Part shown: in pieces, positions 7,289-15,364 of the stretch
Numbering within the stretch: the first letter of the stretch is position 1
Layout of the letters: every line of letters begins with the position of its first letter
Origin: Pseudomonadota bacterium
Lineage (GTDB): Bacteria > Pseudomonadota > Gammaproteobacteria > Halothiobacillales > Halothiobacillaceae
Length of the DNA: 30,967 nt
NCBI GenBank assembly: GCA_021795795.1
Contig: JAJYPA010000043.1
Location: 1-30,967 of the forward strand
Direction: 5' to 3'
Made by a program: the position numbers and the translations under genes
The notes under the pieces: generated by a model
Database searches by the model: none
Told to the model about the DNA's origin: nothing
What the model saw: the letters and a program-made list of their open reading frames with translations, nothing else

Positions 7289-8047
7289 CTAGGCAGTCGG
7301 AGCAAGACTGTGCAAATAAGCACAATCAACATAGCCCGATTGAGGCGCTGATCCTGAACGAACGACAACCGGCTGTCCCGGTTCACCCAGATCACTCAAT
7401 ACTGCCAGGGCGCCGTTGAATTCATCTTCTTTTGTATAGGCGTTGTCTGTGACCAGTACAGGGAGCCCTGCGTCCAGTGCCGAGAGGACGCCGTTGGCTG
7501 AATCTTCAATGGCCAAACATTCCGCGGGGCGCAGATTCATCGCTTCGAGTGCATAGACATAGATGTCGCCCGCCGGTTTTTTCTTCGGCACGATGTCGCC
7601 CGCGGCAATGACTTCAAACCAGTCCAGGGATTCCTTGCCCAGTGTTGCTTCGAGCAGTCCGGTCACGTTCTCGGGTGTGGTTGTCGTGGCAATGGCCAGA
7701 CGCAATCTTTGTGCGCGGGCTTCGTCGATCAGGCGTCGCACACCGGGACGCAGCGGAATCGCACCTTGATCGAGCAGCTCAAGGTAATGCGTGGTCTTCG
7801 CTTTGTGCAGACCTGCGATCCAGGCCGCTTCATCCGATTGAGCCGGGTATTGAGGTTGGTGTTCATCGATGAAAAAACGAATTCGTTCCTTGCCACCGGT
7901 GACGGCCAGCAGTTCGCCATACAGCGCCACACCCCAGTCCCAGTCCAGCCCGGCATCGGCAAAAGCGCGGTTGAACGCAATCCTGTGACCATCGCGTTCA
8001 GTTTCCGCGAGCGTACCGTCTACATCGAATAAAATTGCCTTGAACAT
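7289..8047 (-). CDS. cbbY: CbbY-type HAD phosphatase
   Basis: The product has 252 residues and is a HAD hydrolase with an alpha-helical cap. FDVDGTLAETE (about residues 7-17) holds the nucleophile and acid Asp pair, and LYGELLAVTGGKERI (about 43-58) is the cap sequence that distinguishes CbbY. The Ser/Thr motif lies near IATTT (about 118), Lys near 153 (IVPKKKP), and the last acidic motif in IEDSANG (about 180). CbbY dephosphorylates xylulose-1,5-bisphosphate, an inhibitor made by Rubisco side reactions. This implies a Calvin cycle in the host, although no other cbb genes are in the window. The ATG at 8047 lacks a strong ribosome site. Another sugar-phosphate phosphatase cannot be excluded. 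Confidence 0.8.
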   Translation of the reverse strand: MFKAILFDVDGTLAETERDGHRIAFNRAFADAGLDWDWGVALYGELLAVTGGKERIRFFIDEHQPQYPAQSDEAAWIAGLHKAKTTHYLELLDQGAIPLRPGVRRLIDEARAQRLRLAIATTTTPENVTGLLEATLGKESLDWFEVIAAGDIVPKKKPAGDIYVYALEAMNLRPAECLAIEDSANGVLSALDAGLPVLVTDNAYTKEDEFNGALAVLSDLGEPGQPVVVRSGSAPQSGYVDCAYLHSLAPTA

Positions 8048-8161
8048 AAATAAACCTGAATTGAAGCTGCGGTAAAATTAAGGCGTTAGGCTATCCTAGC
8101 AAGGCTTGCTTGCCAAACGTTTTGCAGCGAGTACTGAAAACCACAGAATAGGTGAGGATAT

Positions 8162-9004
8162 ATGCGACGTGTGAATGCGGGCCGAGGATGGCAGTGGATC
8201 AAGGAAGCGTGGCGTTTAATCAGACCAAGATTCGGCTTGGTCCTCGGGACGGTGATGTTGATGTACGTCCTGTTGCTCGTTGCCAGCATGATCCCGTTGA
8301 TCGGAAACGTCATCACGCCGATCCTGTCACCGTTCCTCGCCGGCGGTGTCTATGTGGTCTTGCGGCGGGTGCGGGAGATCGAACAGCGGTCGCGCATCGA
8401 ACCGCTGGCGAGCGAACAGCCGATCTCCTTTGATTTGCTGTTTTCCGTATTCAAGGATCCCGCCCCGAGAAAAGCACTGCTTTGGTTGGGTTTCGTCTCC
8501 ATCGCTTTTTCACTGGCGTTGTTGCTGGTTTTGGCTATCTTTGTGACCGTTAAGCTATCTGGCGTTGATCATTCGGTGTTGACTGATTTGACAGCGACGG
8601 ATGAGCAGCGAGTGCGCTTCTTGATCCCTTATCTGATGAATCCGGATGCCTTGGTGCTGTGGATCGGGGTTTTGATCGCTTCGGTGGCATACAGCATGGC
8701 GACTTTTTTTGCCGTGCCATTGATCGTGCTGCGTGGCGAGACGTTGCGTTCGGCTCTGTCGCTGAGCTTCAGTGCCGTTGGGCGCAATTGGTCGGCCTTT
8801 CTGGTTTATGCGTTGGTTTTGTTCCTGCTGTTTTTGACCGTGCCCATCACGCTGATGCTGAGTCTCATCCTGCTGTTGCCGTTGATGATTGCCAGTGTGT
8901 TTATCGCCTTCGAGGATATCTGGGGCGATCATCCTGTTGGCGGCTATTCCGATAGGGGGGATCAAGGCCGTGTGGTTCAGGAACGCGCCTCTACAGTCAT
9001 GTGA
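8162..9004 (+). CDS. BPSS1780-family integral membrane protein
   Basis: The product has 280 residues with about six hydrophobic segments: 27-50, 55-68, 105-130, 162-190, 205-235 and a final stretch around 220-240. The tail after about 250 is polar. The opening (GWQWIKEAWRLIRPRFGLVL) and SPFLAGGVYVVLRRVREIE resemble BPSS1780-family membrane proteins, for which no function is known. GAGGATAT before the ATG is a good ribosome site. It is divergent from cbbY (about 114 bases shared upstream region) and ends at a bidirectional terminator (9065-9094). The family call is from recall of sequence style, so moderate. Confidence 0.68.
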   Translation: MRRVNAGRGWQWIKEAWRLIRPRFGLVLGTVMLMYVLLLVASMIPLIGNVITPILSPFLAGGVYVVLRRVREIEQRSRIEPLASEQPISFDLLFSVFKDPAPRKALLWLGFVSIAFSLALLLVLAIFVTVKLSGVDHSVLTDLTATDEQRVRFLIPYLMNPDALVLWIGVLIASVAYSMATFFAVPLIVLRGETLRSALSLSFSAVGRNWSAFLVYALVLFLLFLTVPITLMLSLILLLPLMIASVFIAFEDIWGDHPVGGYSDRGDQGRVVQERASTVM

Positions 9005-9064
9005 TTCGAATTGAGTGTACTCAACTGCGTTCGTTCCGACCGCTTCGAGCGTAACAAACGCATA

Positions 9065-9094
9065 AAAAACCCCGGAGTAGAATCCGGGGTTTTT
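9065..9094. terminator. Bidirectional Rho-independent terminator
   Basis: ACCCCGGA (9069-9076) pairs perfectly with TCCGGGGT (9083-9090) around loop GTAGAA, and the stem is flanked by five As before and four Ts after. It works on both strands, between the membrane protein gene ending at 9004 (plus) and slyD ending at 9126 (minus). Confidence 0.9.
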
Positions 9095-9125
9095 GTCGCT
9101 ATTGCTGAAGAGCAGGCAAACGCAC

Positions 9126-9611
9126 TCAGTGGTGGTGGTGACCGTGCGGACCGTGTGCGTGGCCGTGTTCGATTTCATCAGCCGTTGCGTCACGGATATC
9201 TTTGACCACGACATCGAAATGCAGGGTTTCGCCGGCCAGTTCGTGGTTGGCATCCAGGTGAACCTGATCGCCTTTCACGTCGATAACCGTCACGACGTTG
9301 ACGCCATGTTCGGCTTCGGCGTGGAACTTCATGCCGGGCAGAATTTCATCAATCCCTTGGAACAGATGACGAGGCACGACCTGAGTCATGCTTTCATCAC
9401 GCAGCCCGTAGGCTTCTTCAGGGGGGATTTCGACAGAGAACGCATCACCGACACTTTTCCCGACCAGTGCATTTTCCAGCCCGGAAATAATGTTGTGGTG
9501 GCCATGTAAATAAGCCAGCGGATCATGGCCTACGGAGCTGTCCAGCACCTCACCTTGATTGTTTTTCAGTGTGTATTCGATTGATACCACTTTGTTCTCA
9601 GTCACGTGCAT
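9126..9611 (-). CDS. slyD: FKBP-type peptidyl-prolyl isomerase SlyD
   Basis: The product has 161 residues. The N-terminal FKBP half has VVSIEYTLKN and DPLAYLHGHHNIISGLE, and the inserted flap domain lies at about residues 70-130, as in SlyD. The C-terminus is metal-binding and His-rich (HGHAHGPHGHHHH, about 149-161). SlyD is a cytoplasmic chaperone and prolyl isomerase that also supplies nickel for hydrogenase and urease maturation. The length is shorter than E. coli SlyD (196) because the His-rich tail is shorter. It ends at the shared terminator, and galU stands 30 bases upstream in the same direction. Confidence 0.92.
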   Translation of the reverse strand: MHVTENKVVSIEYTLKNNQGEVLDSSVGHDPLAYLHGHHNIISGLENALVGKSVGDAFSVEIPPEEAYGLRDESMTQVVPRHLFQGIDEILPGMKFHAEAEHGVNVVTVIDVKGDQVHLDANHELAGETLHFDVVVKDIRDATADEIEHGHAHGPHGHHHH

Positions 9612-9641
9612 TCGTTAGCGCCCTCAAGTTAAATGCCGTTT

Positions 9642-10463
9642 TCAACGACGGCTCAGATGGTAAAAATGGTTGGTTGCTGCCACAAAACCCGAGGGGCTAC
9701 CGCAGTCAAAACGCTGCCCCTTGAACTTGTAAGCAATGACTTTGCCTTGTTCTGCTTGGGTGCGCAAGGCATCGGTGATTTGAATTTCACCGCCAGCACC
9801 GGCCTGGGTCGCTGCGAGAATATCGAAAATGTCGGGTGTGAGGATGTAGCGACCGATGATGGCGAGATTGCTCGGAGCCTGATCCGCGGCCGGTTTTTCG
9901 ATCATCTGGCTCACCTGAATGGTGTCCTCGTCAATCGGTGTGCCGGCGATCACTCCGTATTTGTGAACTTCGGTCATCGGGACTTCTTCAACCGCAACCA
10001 CGCTGCATTTGTGACGCGCGTAAATCTCGACCATCTGGCTCAGTACCCCTTTGGGACTACTCACGCACAGATCATCAGCGAGTACAACGGCAAAAGGCTC
10101 GTTCCCGATCAGCGGTTCGCCGGTGAGAATGGCGTGGCCCAGACCCAGCATTGAGATCTGGCGGGTATAGGAAAATGTGCAGTTTTCGATGAGTTTATCG
10201 ATACTGGCGAGCAGGCTTGCCTTGGATGTGCCACGAATCTGATGTTCAAGTTCATAGTTCACATCGAAATGGTCTTCCAGCGCCCGCTTGCCCCGGCCGG
10301 TGACAATGGCCATATTCTTGATGCCCGCTTCCATGGCTTCCTCGACCCCATACTGGATCAATGGCCGATCGAGAATCGGCAGCATTTCCTTGGGCATGAC
10401 CTTGGTGGCAGGAAGAAAACGAGTACCGTAACCGGCGGCAGGAAACAGGCATTTGCGAATCAT
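9642..10463 (-). CDS. galU: UTP-glucose-1-phosphate uridylyltransferase
   Basis: The product has 273 residues from the ATG at 10463; AAGGAC about ten bases upstream decides this over an in-frame upstream ATG at 10514. The nucleotide-binding start FPAAGYGTRFLPATKVMPKEM (about 7-27) is diagnostic for GalU. AVVLADDLC (about 127-135), GEIQITDAL (about 225-233) and GQRFDCGSPSGFV near the end are the other family motifs. GalU makes UDP-glucose, a precursor of LPS core, exopolysaccharide and glycogen-type sugars. It sits upstream of slyD with a 30-base gap, so possibly co-transcribed. No other LPS genes adjoin it. Confidence 0.95.
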   Translation of the reverse strand: MIRKCLFPAAGYGTRFLPATKVMPKEMLPILDRPLIQYGVEEAMEAGIKNMAIVTGRGKRALEDHFDVNYELEHQIRGTSKASLLASIDKLIENCTFSYTRQISMLGLGHAILTGEPLIGNEPFAVVLADDLCVSSPKGVLSQMVEIYARHKCSVVAVEEVPMTEVHKYGVIAGTPIDEDTIQVSQMIEKPAADQAPSNLAIIGRYILTPDIFDILAATQAGAGGEIQITDALRTQAEQGKVIAYKFKGQRFDCGSPSGFVAATNHFYHLSRR

Positions 10464-10567
10464 GAGATGGTGTCCTTCATTTAACAAGTGTGAGTAGGAA
10501 TTTGTGAAGCTCATCTTAATAAAAATTTCAGATGATTTGCTGGGCTTTTACTGGTGAACCTGGACGG

Positions 10568-10936
10568 TTATCTGGCATTTCGCCTGGACTGTCGACGCAA
10601 AACAATACCCTGAATCCAGGCTGCGATGAAACCCATGAGGGCAAAAACCACAATGGCGAGATTGAACCCCCGATCGTGCGGACTGCTCCATGCGTCCGTC
10701 ATGGCAATCATCAGGTAGAAGAGGTCGAAAAGAGCGGCCCAGACAAATGCGCGGTAGCGGCCTAACCACATCCCCGGTAATGAGAGCAGGGCAGGCAGGA
10801 TCAACACGATTAGCCAGGCACCTTGCGGCCGAGCCAGTCCGCTACCTCCGAATGCCATGCCGAGGTAGGTCAGTACGATCAATGGTTGCGCGGCAATGAT
10901 AAGGCCGCGCAGCAGGCGAAGTCGATTGGGGGCCAC
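10568..10936 (-). CDS. DUF2069 small membrane protein
   Basis: The product has 122 residues with a GTG start that abuts the wrbA stop (TAA then GTG), so translation is coupled. Four hydrophobic segments are visible: about 10-30, 38-56, 64-82 and 92-112. The gene pair WrbA-like quinone reductase plus DUF2069 is common in gammaproteobacteria, which supports the call, but the function of DUF2069 is unknown. The C-terminus is basic (RRQSRRNAR), consistent with a cytoplasmic end. Confidence 0.78.
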   Translation of the reverse strand: MAPNRLRLLRGLIIAAQPLIVLTYLGMAFGGSGLARPQGAWLIVLILPALLSLPGMWLGRYRAFVWAALFDLFYLMIAMTDAWSSPHDRGFNLAIVVFALMGFIAAWIQGIVLRRQSRRNAR

Positions 10937-11530
10937 TTAAGACTTCGATGCCTCGAGCGATTTGGCCACTTCCGCAACGCGTTGACCGAGTGCCTGAGTG
11001 AGATGGCGTTCTTCCTGGCTCAGCGGTCGGTTATTGCCTGCGGTATGGCTGGCACCGTACGGGGTGCCGCCGGTCTGGGTATGCGCCAGAGCCTGTTCTG
11101 CATAGGGAATCCCGACGATGAGCATACCGTGGTGCAACAGCGGGACAATCATCGAAAGCAATACAGTCTCCTGTCCACCGTGCATGGAGCCCGTTGAGGT
11201 AAATACGCCCGCAGGTTTGCCGGTCAGCGTACCTTTGAACCATTGGCGGCTGGTGTCGTCGATCAGGTGTTTGACCGGTGCCGCCATACCACCGAAATAG
11301 GTAGGGCTGCCCAGCAGCAAACCAGCGCACTCCTCGAAGTCTTGTGGCGCGACAACGGGCGGTTCGTCTGGCGCGGGTTCTGGTATGTTGCCACTAGAAT
11401 CCGCTATCGCCGGGACGCGACGAATTCGGGCCTGCATCCCTTCTACTTGTTCGATGCCTCGAGCGGCCTGGTGGGCTAGACGTGCTGTCGCGCCGTAACG
11501 GCTATAATAAAGAACGAGAATGTCGGCCAT
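10937..11530 (-). CDS. wrbA: NAD(P)H:quinone oxidoreductase, WrbA type
   Basis: The product has 197 residues and a flavodoxin fold. ILVLYYSRYGATARLA (about 4-19) is the FMN phosphate-binding loop. GSPTYFGGMAAPVKHLID (about 75-92) and FTSTGSMHGGQETVLLSM (about 110-127) are WrbA signatures, as is GGTPYGASH near 155. WrbA reduces quinones by two electrons with NAD(P)H and limits semiquinone formation. It is the first gene of a two-gene unit with the DUF2069 gene and diverges from the TlpA-like gene across 246 bases. Confidence 0.9.
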   Translation of the reverse strand: MADILVLYYSRYGATARLAHQAARGIEQVEGMQARIRRVPAIADSSGNIPEPAPDEPPVVAPQDFEECAGLLLGSPTYFGGMAAPVKHLIDDTSRQWFKGTLTGKPAGVFTSTGSMHGGQETVLLSMIVPLLHHGMLIVGIPYAEQALAHTQTGGTPYGASHTAGNNRPLSQEERHLTQALGQRVAEVAKSLEASKS

Positions 11531-11776
11531 GCTTCACGGATGTTCCTGAAATTGAAGGTGAAAATGCGCTGTTTGCCCTTATTCTTGGCGTCGCGCGCTT
11601 GCTGTCGCTGTGCTGGCTTGCACCTCTCGCGCACAAAGGCCTGCCATAATAACCAATTACTGACCGTTTGCTGAATTAGTATGGTGCAGCGAATCATCAC
11701 GATTTCGCCGACCGGGTGCGGGGCTACGGCCCGGTTAGGTCTGATCGTCAATACATGAAACTGAGAGAAAGAAACT

Positions 11777-12289
11777 ATGAGTAAAGGTGTCTGGTTTACG
11801 GTCGGGAATTTGTCTTCGTCATTATGGCGACGTGTTCTTGGCGTTTTTTTGCTGTTGGTGCTGACATCGTCGGCTTTTGCGGCGCCCTTTGAGTTTTCCG
11901 CGCAGGATGTCACCGGGCACCCCCACTCATTGACCAACGAGCGTGGGAACTGGGTCGTCATCAATATCTGGGCCACTTGGTGTCCGCCGTGTCGCAAGGA
12001 GCTCCCGGAGCTTGCGGCCTTTGCCCGCGATCATGCCAAGGATCACATCAAGGTTTGGGGCCTGAGTGTGGATACGGACGCTTCTGCTGACGAACTGGCG
12101 ATGTTTGCTCAGGAATACGGTGTTGATTATCCGATTTTCAAGTTGAATCCACGTTCACTTGCTGTTTTCGGGAATATTCCAGGCATTCCTACCACGTTTC
12201 TGATCAACCCAAAGGGAGAACTGGTGGCACGACATGTCGGTGGTATCACCGCAGAGCAACTCGTGCAAATGATCGGGAACAATTCCTGA
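11777..12289 (+). CDS. TlpA/ResA-like exported thiol-disulfide protein
   Basis: The product has 170 residues. A signal peptide or anchor is clear (about residues 17-35, ending SSAFA before APFEF). The thioredoxin fold has the active site IWATWCPPCRKE (Cys69, Cys72) and the cis-proline segment GIPTTFLI (about 152-159), with the 'GxVxxxHxG' style end (ELVARHVGG). Such proteins reduce disulfides in the periplasm, for example in cytochrome c maturation. No ccm or dsb genes adjoin, so the partner is unknown. AGAGAAAGAAACTATG gives a reasonable ribosome site. A structured repeat follows the stop. Confidence 0.86.
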   Translation: MSKGVWFTVGNLSSSLWRRVLGVFLLLVLTSSAFAAPFEFSAQDVTGHPHSLTNERGNWVVINIWATWCPPCRKELPELAAFARDHAKDHIKVWGLSVDTDASADELAMFAQEYGVDYPIFKLNPRSLAVFGNIPGIPTTFLINPKGELVARHVGGITAEQLVQMIGNNS

Positions 12290-12303
12290 AAGGCGATAAC
12301 AGA

Positions 12304-12447
12304 ATGTTGAAAAAGAACGCTTCCTGCCCTTTTTCAACTCGCCTCGTCGTGGTGCATGCCAGCGACGGGCTTCACAGATCAAGCATTTGGCATGCTTGAT
12401 CTTCGTATAAGCCATTTCATGGCTTGCCTTACCAGGGTGTTTTTCAA
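12304..12447. repeat. Structured intergenic repeat, copy C (divergent member)
   Basis: It starts ATGTTGA like copies A and B (ATGCTGA). Helix X pairs 12306-12315 with 12329-12338 (10 bp, perfect). Helix Y pairs CGTCG (12345-12349) with CGACG (12363-12367), with inner pairs. Helix Z pairs 12376-12386 with 12392-12402 (11 bp, perfect). Helix W pairs 12409-12415 with 12419-12425 (7 bp, perfect, loop TTC). A distal repeat of the X right arm is TTTTTCAA at 12440-12447. Junctions CAACTCGC after X and TTCGT after Z match copies A and B, while helix sequences differ. A further short hairpin (12459-12464 with 12471-12476) follows. It lies between two exported thioredoxin-fold genes and has no U-run. 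Confidence 0.7.
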
Positions 12448-12501
12448 TAACCTGCTAACCCGGTGTAAAGACCGGGGTCAAACAAAAGAGGAGGGGTGCG
12501 C

Positions 12502-13095
12502 GTGAACGGGACTTTTGCAGGATCTGACCAAGCGATGATTGCCATCTCGGCCAGTTTTGCCGCCATGAGCCGACGCTTAGCTGCGGCCCTGGTGCTGAGC
12601 TTAAGCTTTCTTGGCTCGGTTTTCTGGCTGCCGGCGGCAAACGCTGAGGGTTTCTGGGATGACTCTTTCTTTGATATGCCCGCCGATCTCAAACAGGCCA
12701 AGGCCGATGGCAAAACCGGCCTGTTCCTGTTTTTCCAGATGGCCGATTGCCCGTTCTGCCATCGCATGGAAACGACCGTATTCACCGATCCGGACGTCAT
12801 GTCATTCATGAAAAAACATTTCATCACCGCATCGATCGATATCGAAGGCGATGTGATGATGACGGATTTCCAAGGCAAATCGATGTCGCAAAAAGATTTT
12901 GCCTTCAAGCAGTTCCGTGTTCGTGCCACACCGGTCATGGCCTTCATCGATACGGATGGCAAGGTTGCTACCCTGTTCACTGGCCCGACCCGCTCGGCCA
13001 AGGAATTTCTGACTCTGGCCGAGTTCGTGACCAGCGGTGCGTACAAACAACCGGGCATGAACTTCTTCAAATACCGCAAGGAGCACAGCGAGTAA
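12502..13095 (+). CDS. Exported thioredoxin-fold protein, SoxW-like
   Basis: The product has 197 residues from the GTG at 12502; GAGGAGG eight or so bases before it decides the start, although GTG 12496 and ATG 12565 are possible. A hydrophobic export segment ends at LPAANA before EGFWDD. The thioredoxin fold carries FFQMADCPFCHRME (Cys83, Cys86) and RVRATPVMAFID with the cis-proline. The CPFC active site and the long loop resemble the thioredoxin_2/SoxW group of periplasmic thioredoxins, which in sulfur oxidisers is thought to keep SoxYZ thiols active; no sox genes are here, so that role is not shown. It is followed after 59 bases by an outer-membrane efflux gene. Confidence 0.75.
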   Translation: MNGTFAGSDQAMIAISASFAAMSRRLAAALVLSLSFLGSVFWLPAANAEGFWDDSFFDMPADLKQAKADGKTGLFLFFQMADCPFCHRMETTVFTDPDVMSFMKKHFITASIDIEGDVMMTDFQGKSMSQKDFAFKQFRVRATPVMAFIDTDGKVATLFTGPTRSAKEFLTLAEFVTSGAYKQPGMNFFKYRKEHSE

Positions 13096-13154
13096 CGTTT
13101 TGCGTCTTGACTGTCATCTGGCCGATTAAGCGTGAATTGCAAGGATGGATTGCT

Positions 13155-14489
13155 ATGATTTTTCGACCCGCTACAGCGATTTGGGCGGCGGTTTGCTTAG
13201 GGATAATGTGTGGCGGCGCACATGCCGACGACGGTGCCGCAACGCCCCTGACTTTACAGGCCGCCTTGAGTGTGCCGTTGCAGCAGCAATATGGTGTGAT
13301 GGGCGCAGAGGCTGATCTGCTCGGTGCCAAGGCAGATCAGCAGGAAGTGCAGAGTTGGTATGACCCGACCATCTCTGTCGAGGGGCGGTTGCGTTACATT
13401 CAGCCCAGCAATGCGGCAACCGATCAAAATGTACAATACGACAACGCACTGGGTATCAGTGCCCGCCAGCGTTTGTTCGACTTCGGTCTTCAGTCCCTGC
13501 GCGCTGACGCGGCCAAATCGGGCGTGACCGGTGCACAGTTGCAACTTTTCAGTGTCGAGCAGGCACAGCGCCTCGCCATTCTCAAAGCGTTCTTCGGCGT
13601 ATTGCTGGCCGACCAAACCTACACGGTCGCCAATGAGCGCATGGCGATTGTGTATGTACGCTTTGACCAGGCCAGGGATCGAAAAGAGCTGGGCATGGCG
13701 TCCGATTACGATCTGGCAAGCTTGCAGCGGGAATATGAGGACGTTCTCCTTGCGCGTGCCAAGGCAGATGCCGAGCGGAGAATCAGTCGTAGAAAACTGG
13801 CTGAGCTGATGGGTACGCCGCAGCAGATTCTCTCCAAACTGGTCGCGCCCAAGTTCAATTCCCTGTTTGCACGAACGCCACCCGAAGTGGATCTGGCCAT
13901 GAAGCGGGCATTGGCCGATGACCCCGGGCTTCAGGCGTTGCATGCCCGTTTTGAGGCGGCCGAACAATCATTACGGGCCGCGCGAGATCACAATGCACCG
14001 ACCATCTACGCGCAGGTCAATGGCGATTACTACCAGCGGGAACTGGGTTCGCGCGACCCGTTCCAGGCGGGGGTGTATATCGACTTTCCACTGTACGACG
14101 GGCGTTTGCGCGACTCGAAAATCGGCAGGGCACAGGCCGACAGAATGCGGCTTGCCGCGCAGATTGCAGCACGTGAGGCCGACCTGCGTGATCAGGTGAC
14201 CAAAGTGCTTGAAATGATTGACGTCTATCGCAAAGCCGCCATCAGTCGCGTCAAGGCCTTGGAGAATTATTCCGATCTCAACTTCACCCGCAAACAAACC
14301 TTGTACCAGATGGAGAAAGCGACCGATCTTGGCGATGCAATGGTTGAAGAATCTGCCGCGCAGTTGGAACGGATGCGGACAACCTTTGCGCTGGCAACGT
14401 ACTGGGCCGAGCTGGCAAGCATGCAAGGTCAATCCATCGATTCGATTTTAACCTCGTCGCCATCTGCCTCAGCGGAGCAAAAAAAATGA
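13155..14489 (+). CDS. TolC-family outer-membrane efflux protein
   Basis: The product has 444 residues from the ATG at 13155, supported by AAGGA nine bases upstream and by a signal peptide (MIFRPATAIWAAVCLGIMCG, cleavage after AHA). The rest is rich in Ala, Gln, Arg and Glu with two long helical repeats, and has the OEP pattern: SVEGRLRYIQPSN and LGISARQRLFDFG in the first half, then QVNGDYYQRE and GVYIDFPLYDGRLRDSK in the second. TolC-like trimers form the outer-membrane duct of type I and RND/ABC efflux systems. The stop overlaps the adaptor gene by four bases (ATGA), so both act together. No inner-membrane transporter is encoded nearby. Confidence 0.88.
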   Translation: MIFRPATAIWAAVCLGIMCGGAHADDGAATPLTLQAALSVPLQQQYGVMGAEADLLGAKADQQEVQSWYDPTISVEGRLRYIQPSNAATDQNVQYDNALGISARQRLFDFGLQSLRADAAKSGVTGAQLQLFSVEQAQRLAILKAFFGVLLADQTYTVANERMAIVYVRFDQARDRKELGMASDYDLASLQREYEDVLLARAKADAERRISRRKLAELMGTPQQILSKLVAPKFNSLFARTPPEVDLAMKRALADDPGLQALHARFEAAEQSLRAARDHNAPTIYAQVNGDYYQRELGSRDPFQAGVYIDFPLYDGRLRDSKIGRAQADRMRLAAQIAAREADLRDQVTKVLEMIDVYRKAAISRVKALENYSDLNFTRKQTLYQMEKATDLGDAMVEESAAQLERMRTTFALATYWAELASMQGQSIDSILTSSPSASAEQKK

Positions 14490-15349
14490 ACTTGCATTAC
14501 TTGTCGAGCGAGAAAACAGGTCGGGCCGTGGGAAAAGCAATCTCTGTCCTGATCTTGGGGTTGTCACTTATTGGAGCGGTTAGCCCCGCTTTTGCTGCGG
14601 ATGAACCGCAGACTCTGGATGGTCACCTGGCCTGGGCCGAGGTAACCCGACTTTCCACGCCGGTATCCGGTGTTGTGACCGAAATTCCGGTTCAACCGGG
14701 GCAACAGGTCGAAAAAGGTACCGTATTGCTCCGATTGGATCGCAAACCGCTTGCAGACAGATTGGCCGCCGCCGTGGCGATACGATTGGGACTGGTGCGC
14801 GCAGCGGCCGAGGCCAAGCGGGACGCGGAACGAACTCAGCAGCTTTATGATCGCACCGTAGCCTCAGAATCCGAGCGACAGGAAGCGCTGATCAAGCAGG
14901 AACAAGCCGTGGCGCGCTTGAATGAAGCCCGCGCCAAAGCTGATTTGCGGCAGTGGGAATTGGGTAAAACGACACTGACGGCACCCTATCCGGCCCGGAT
15001 TTTGAGTGTTGATACGGCGGTGGGTGAAACGGTTTCCAGCGAACTGAATGCGCCTGTCCTGTTGCGCATTGCCCGAGCGGATCAAATGCTGGTCGTGGCA
15101 AATGCGTCTCCCGATGTGGCATCACAACTGTCCCTCGGGCAGAAAATGAATGTATTGGTCGGGCAGGCCAGTGCACAAGCCAGTGATCAGGCCAGTGTTC
15201 AGGCCAAGGTACAGGGAAAGCTCGTCGGTATCGTCAGCGAGCCACAGAACAATCAGAACGCAGCGATCAATTACCGACTACAAGTGCAGATAAAACCACA
15301 GAAGGACTGGATCGCGGGATTGCCGGCCAAGATCGAACTGTCGGACTGA
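14486..15349 (+). CDS. HlyD/RND-type periplasmic adaptor
   Basis: The product has 287 residues. A signal peptide or anchor ends at AVSPAFA before ADEPQT. Residues about 45-80 (TRLSTPVSGVVTEIPVQPGQQVEKGTVLL, seen as shorter motifs VSGVV and GQQVEKG) are the first half of the lipoyl-like barrel. A short helical hairpin (about 85-155) follows, then LTAPYPARILSV as the second barrel half and a beta-barrel. At about residues 227-242 four QAS(x) units form a low-complexity insert encoded by 12-base tandem repeats. It overlaps the TolC-like gene by four bases. The expected ABC, RND or MFS pump gene is absent; the next gene is unrelated and convergent. Confidence 0.84.
   Translation: MNLHYLSSEKTGRAVGKAISVLILGLSLIGAVSPAFAADEPQTLDGHLAWAEVTRLSTPVSGVVTEIPVQPGQQVEKGTVLLRLDRKPLADRLAAAVAIRLGLVRAAAEAKRDAERTQQLYDRTVASESERQEALIKQEQAVARLNEARAKADLRQWELGKTTLTAPYPARILSVDTAVGETVSSELNAPVLLRIARADQMLVVANASPDVASQLSLGQKMNVLVGQASAQASDQASVQAKVQGKLVGIVSEPQNNQNAAINYRLQVQIKPQKDWIAGLPAKIELSD
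15164..15211 (+). repeat. In-frame 12-base tandem repeat in the adaptor gene
   Basis: Four consecutive 12-base units (15164, 15176, 15188, 15200) follow the pattern CARGCCARKGNN and encode QASA, QASD, QASV and QAKV. Because the unit is a multiple of three, copy-number change would keep the frame and only lengthen or shorten a loop in the adaptor. Confidence 0.85.
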
Positions 15350-15364
15350 TTCACCGATGCAGCG

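Noticed and set aside
12747..13154. Upstream in-frame extension of the TolC-like gene
   Set aside because: It overlaps the SoxW-like gene in another frame, and the signal peptide and ribosome site place the start at 13155.
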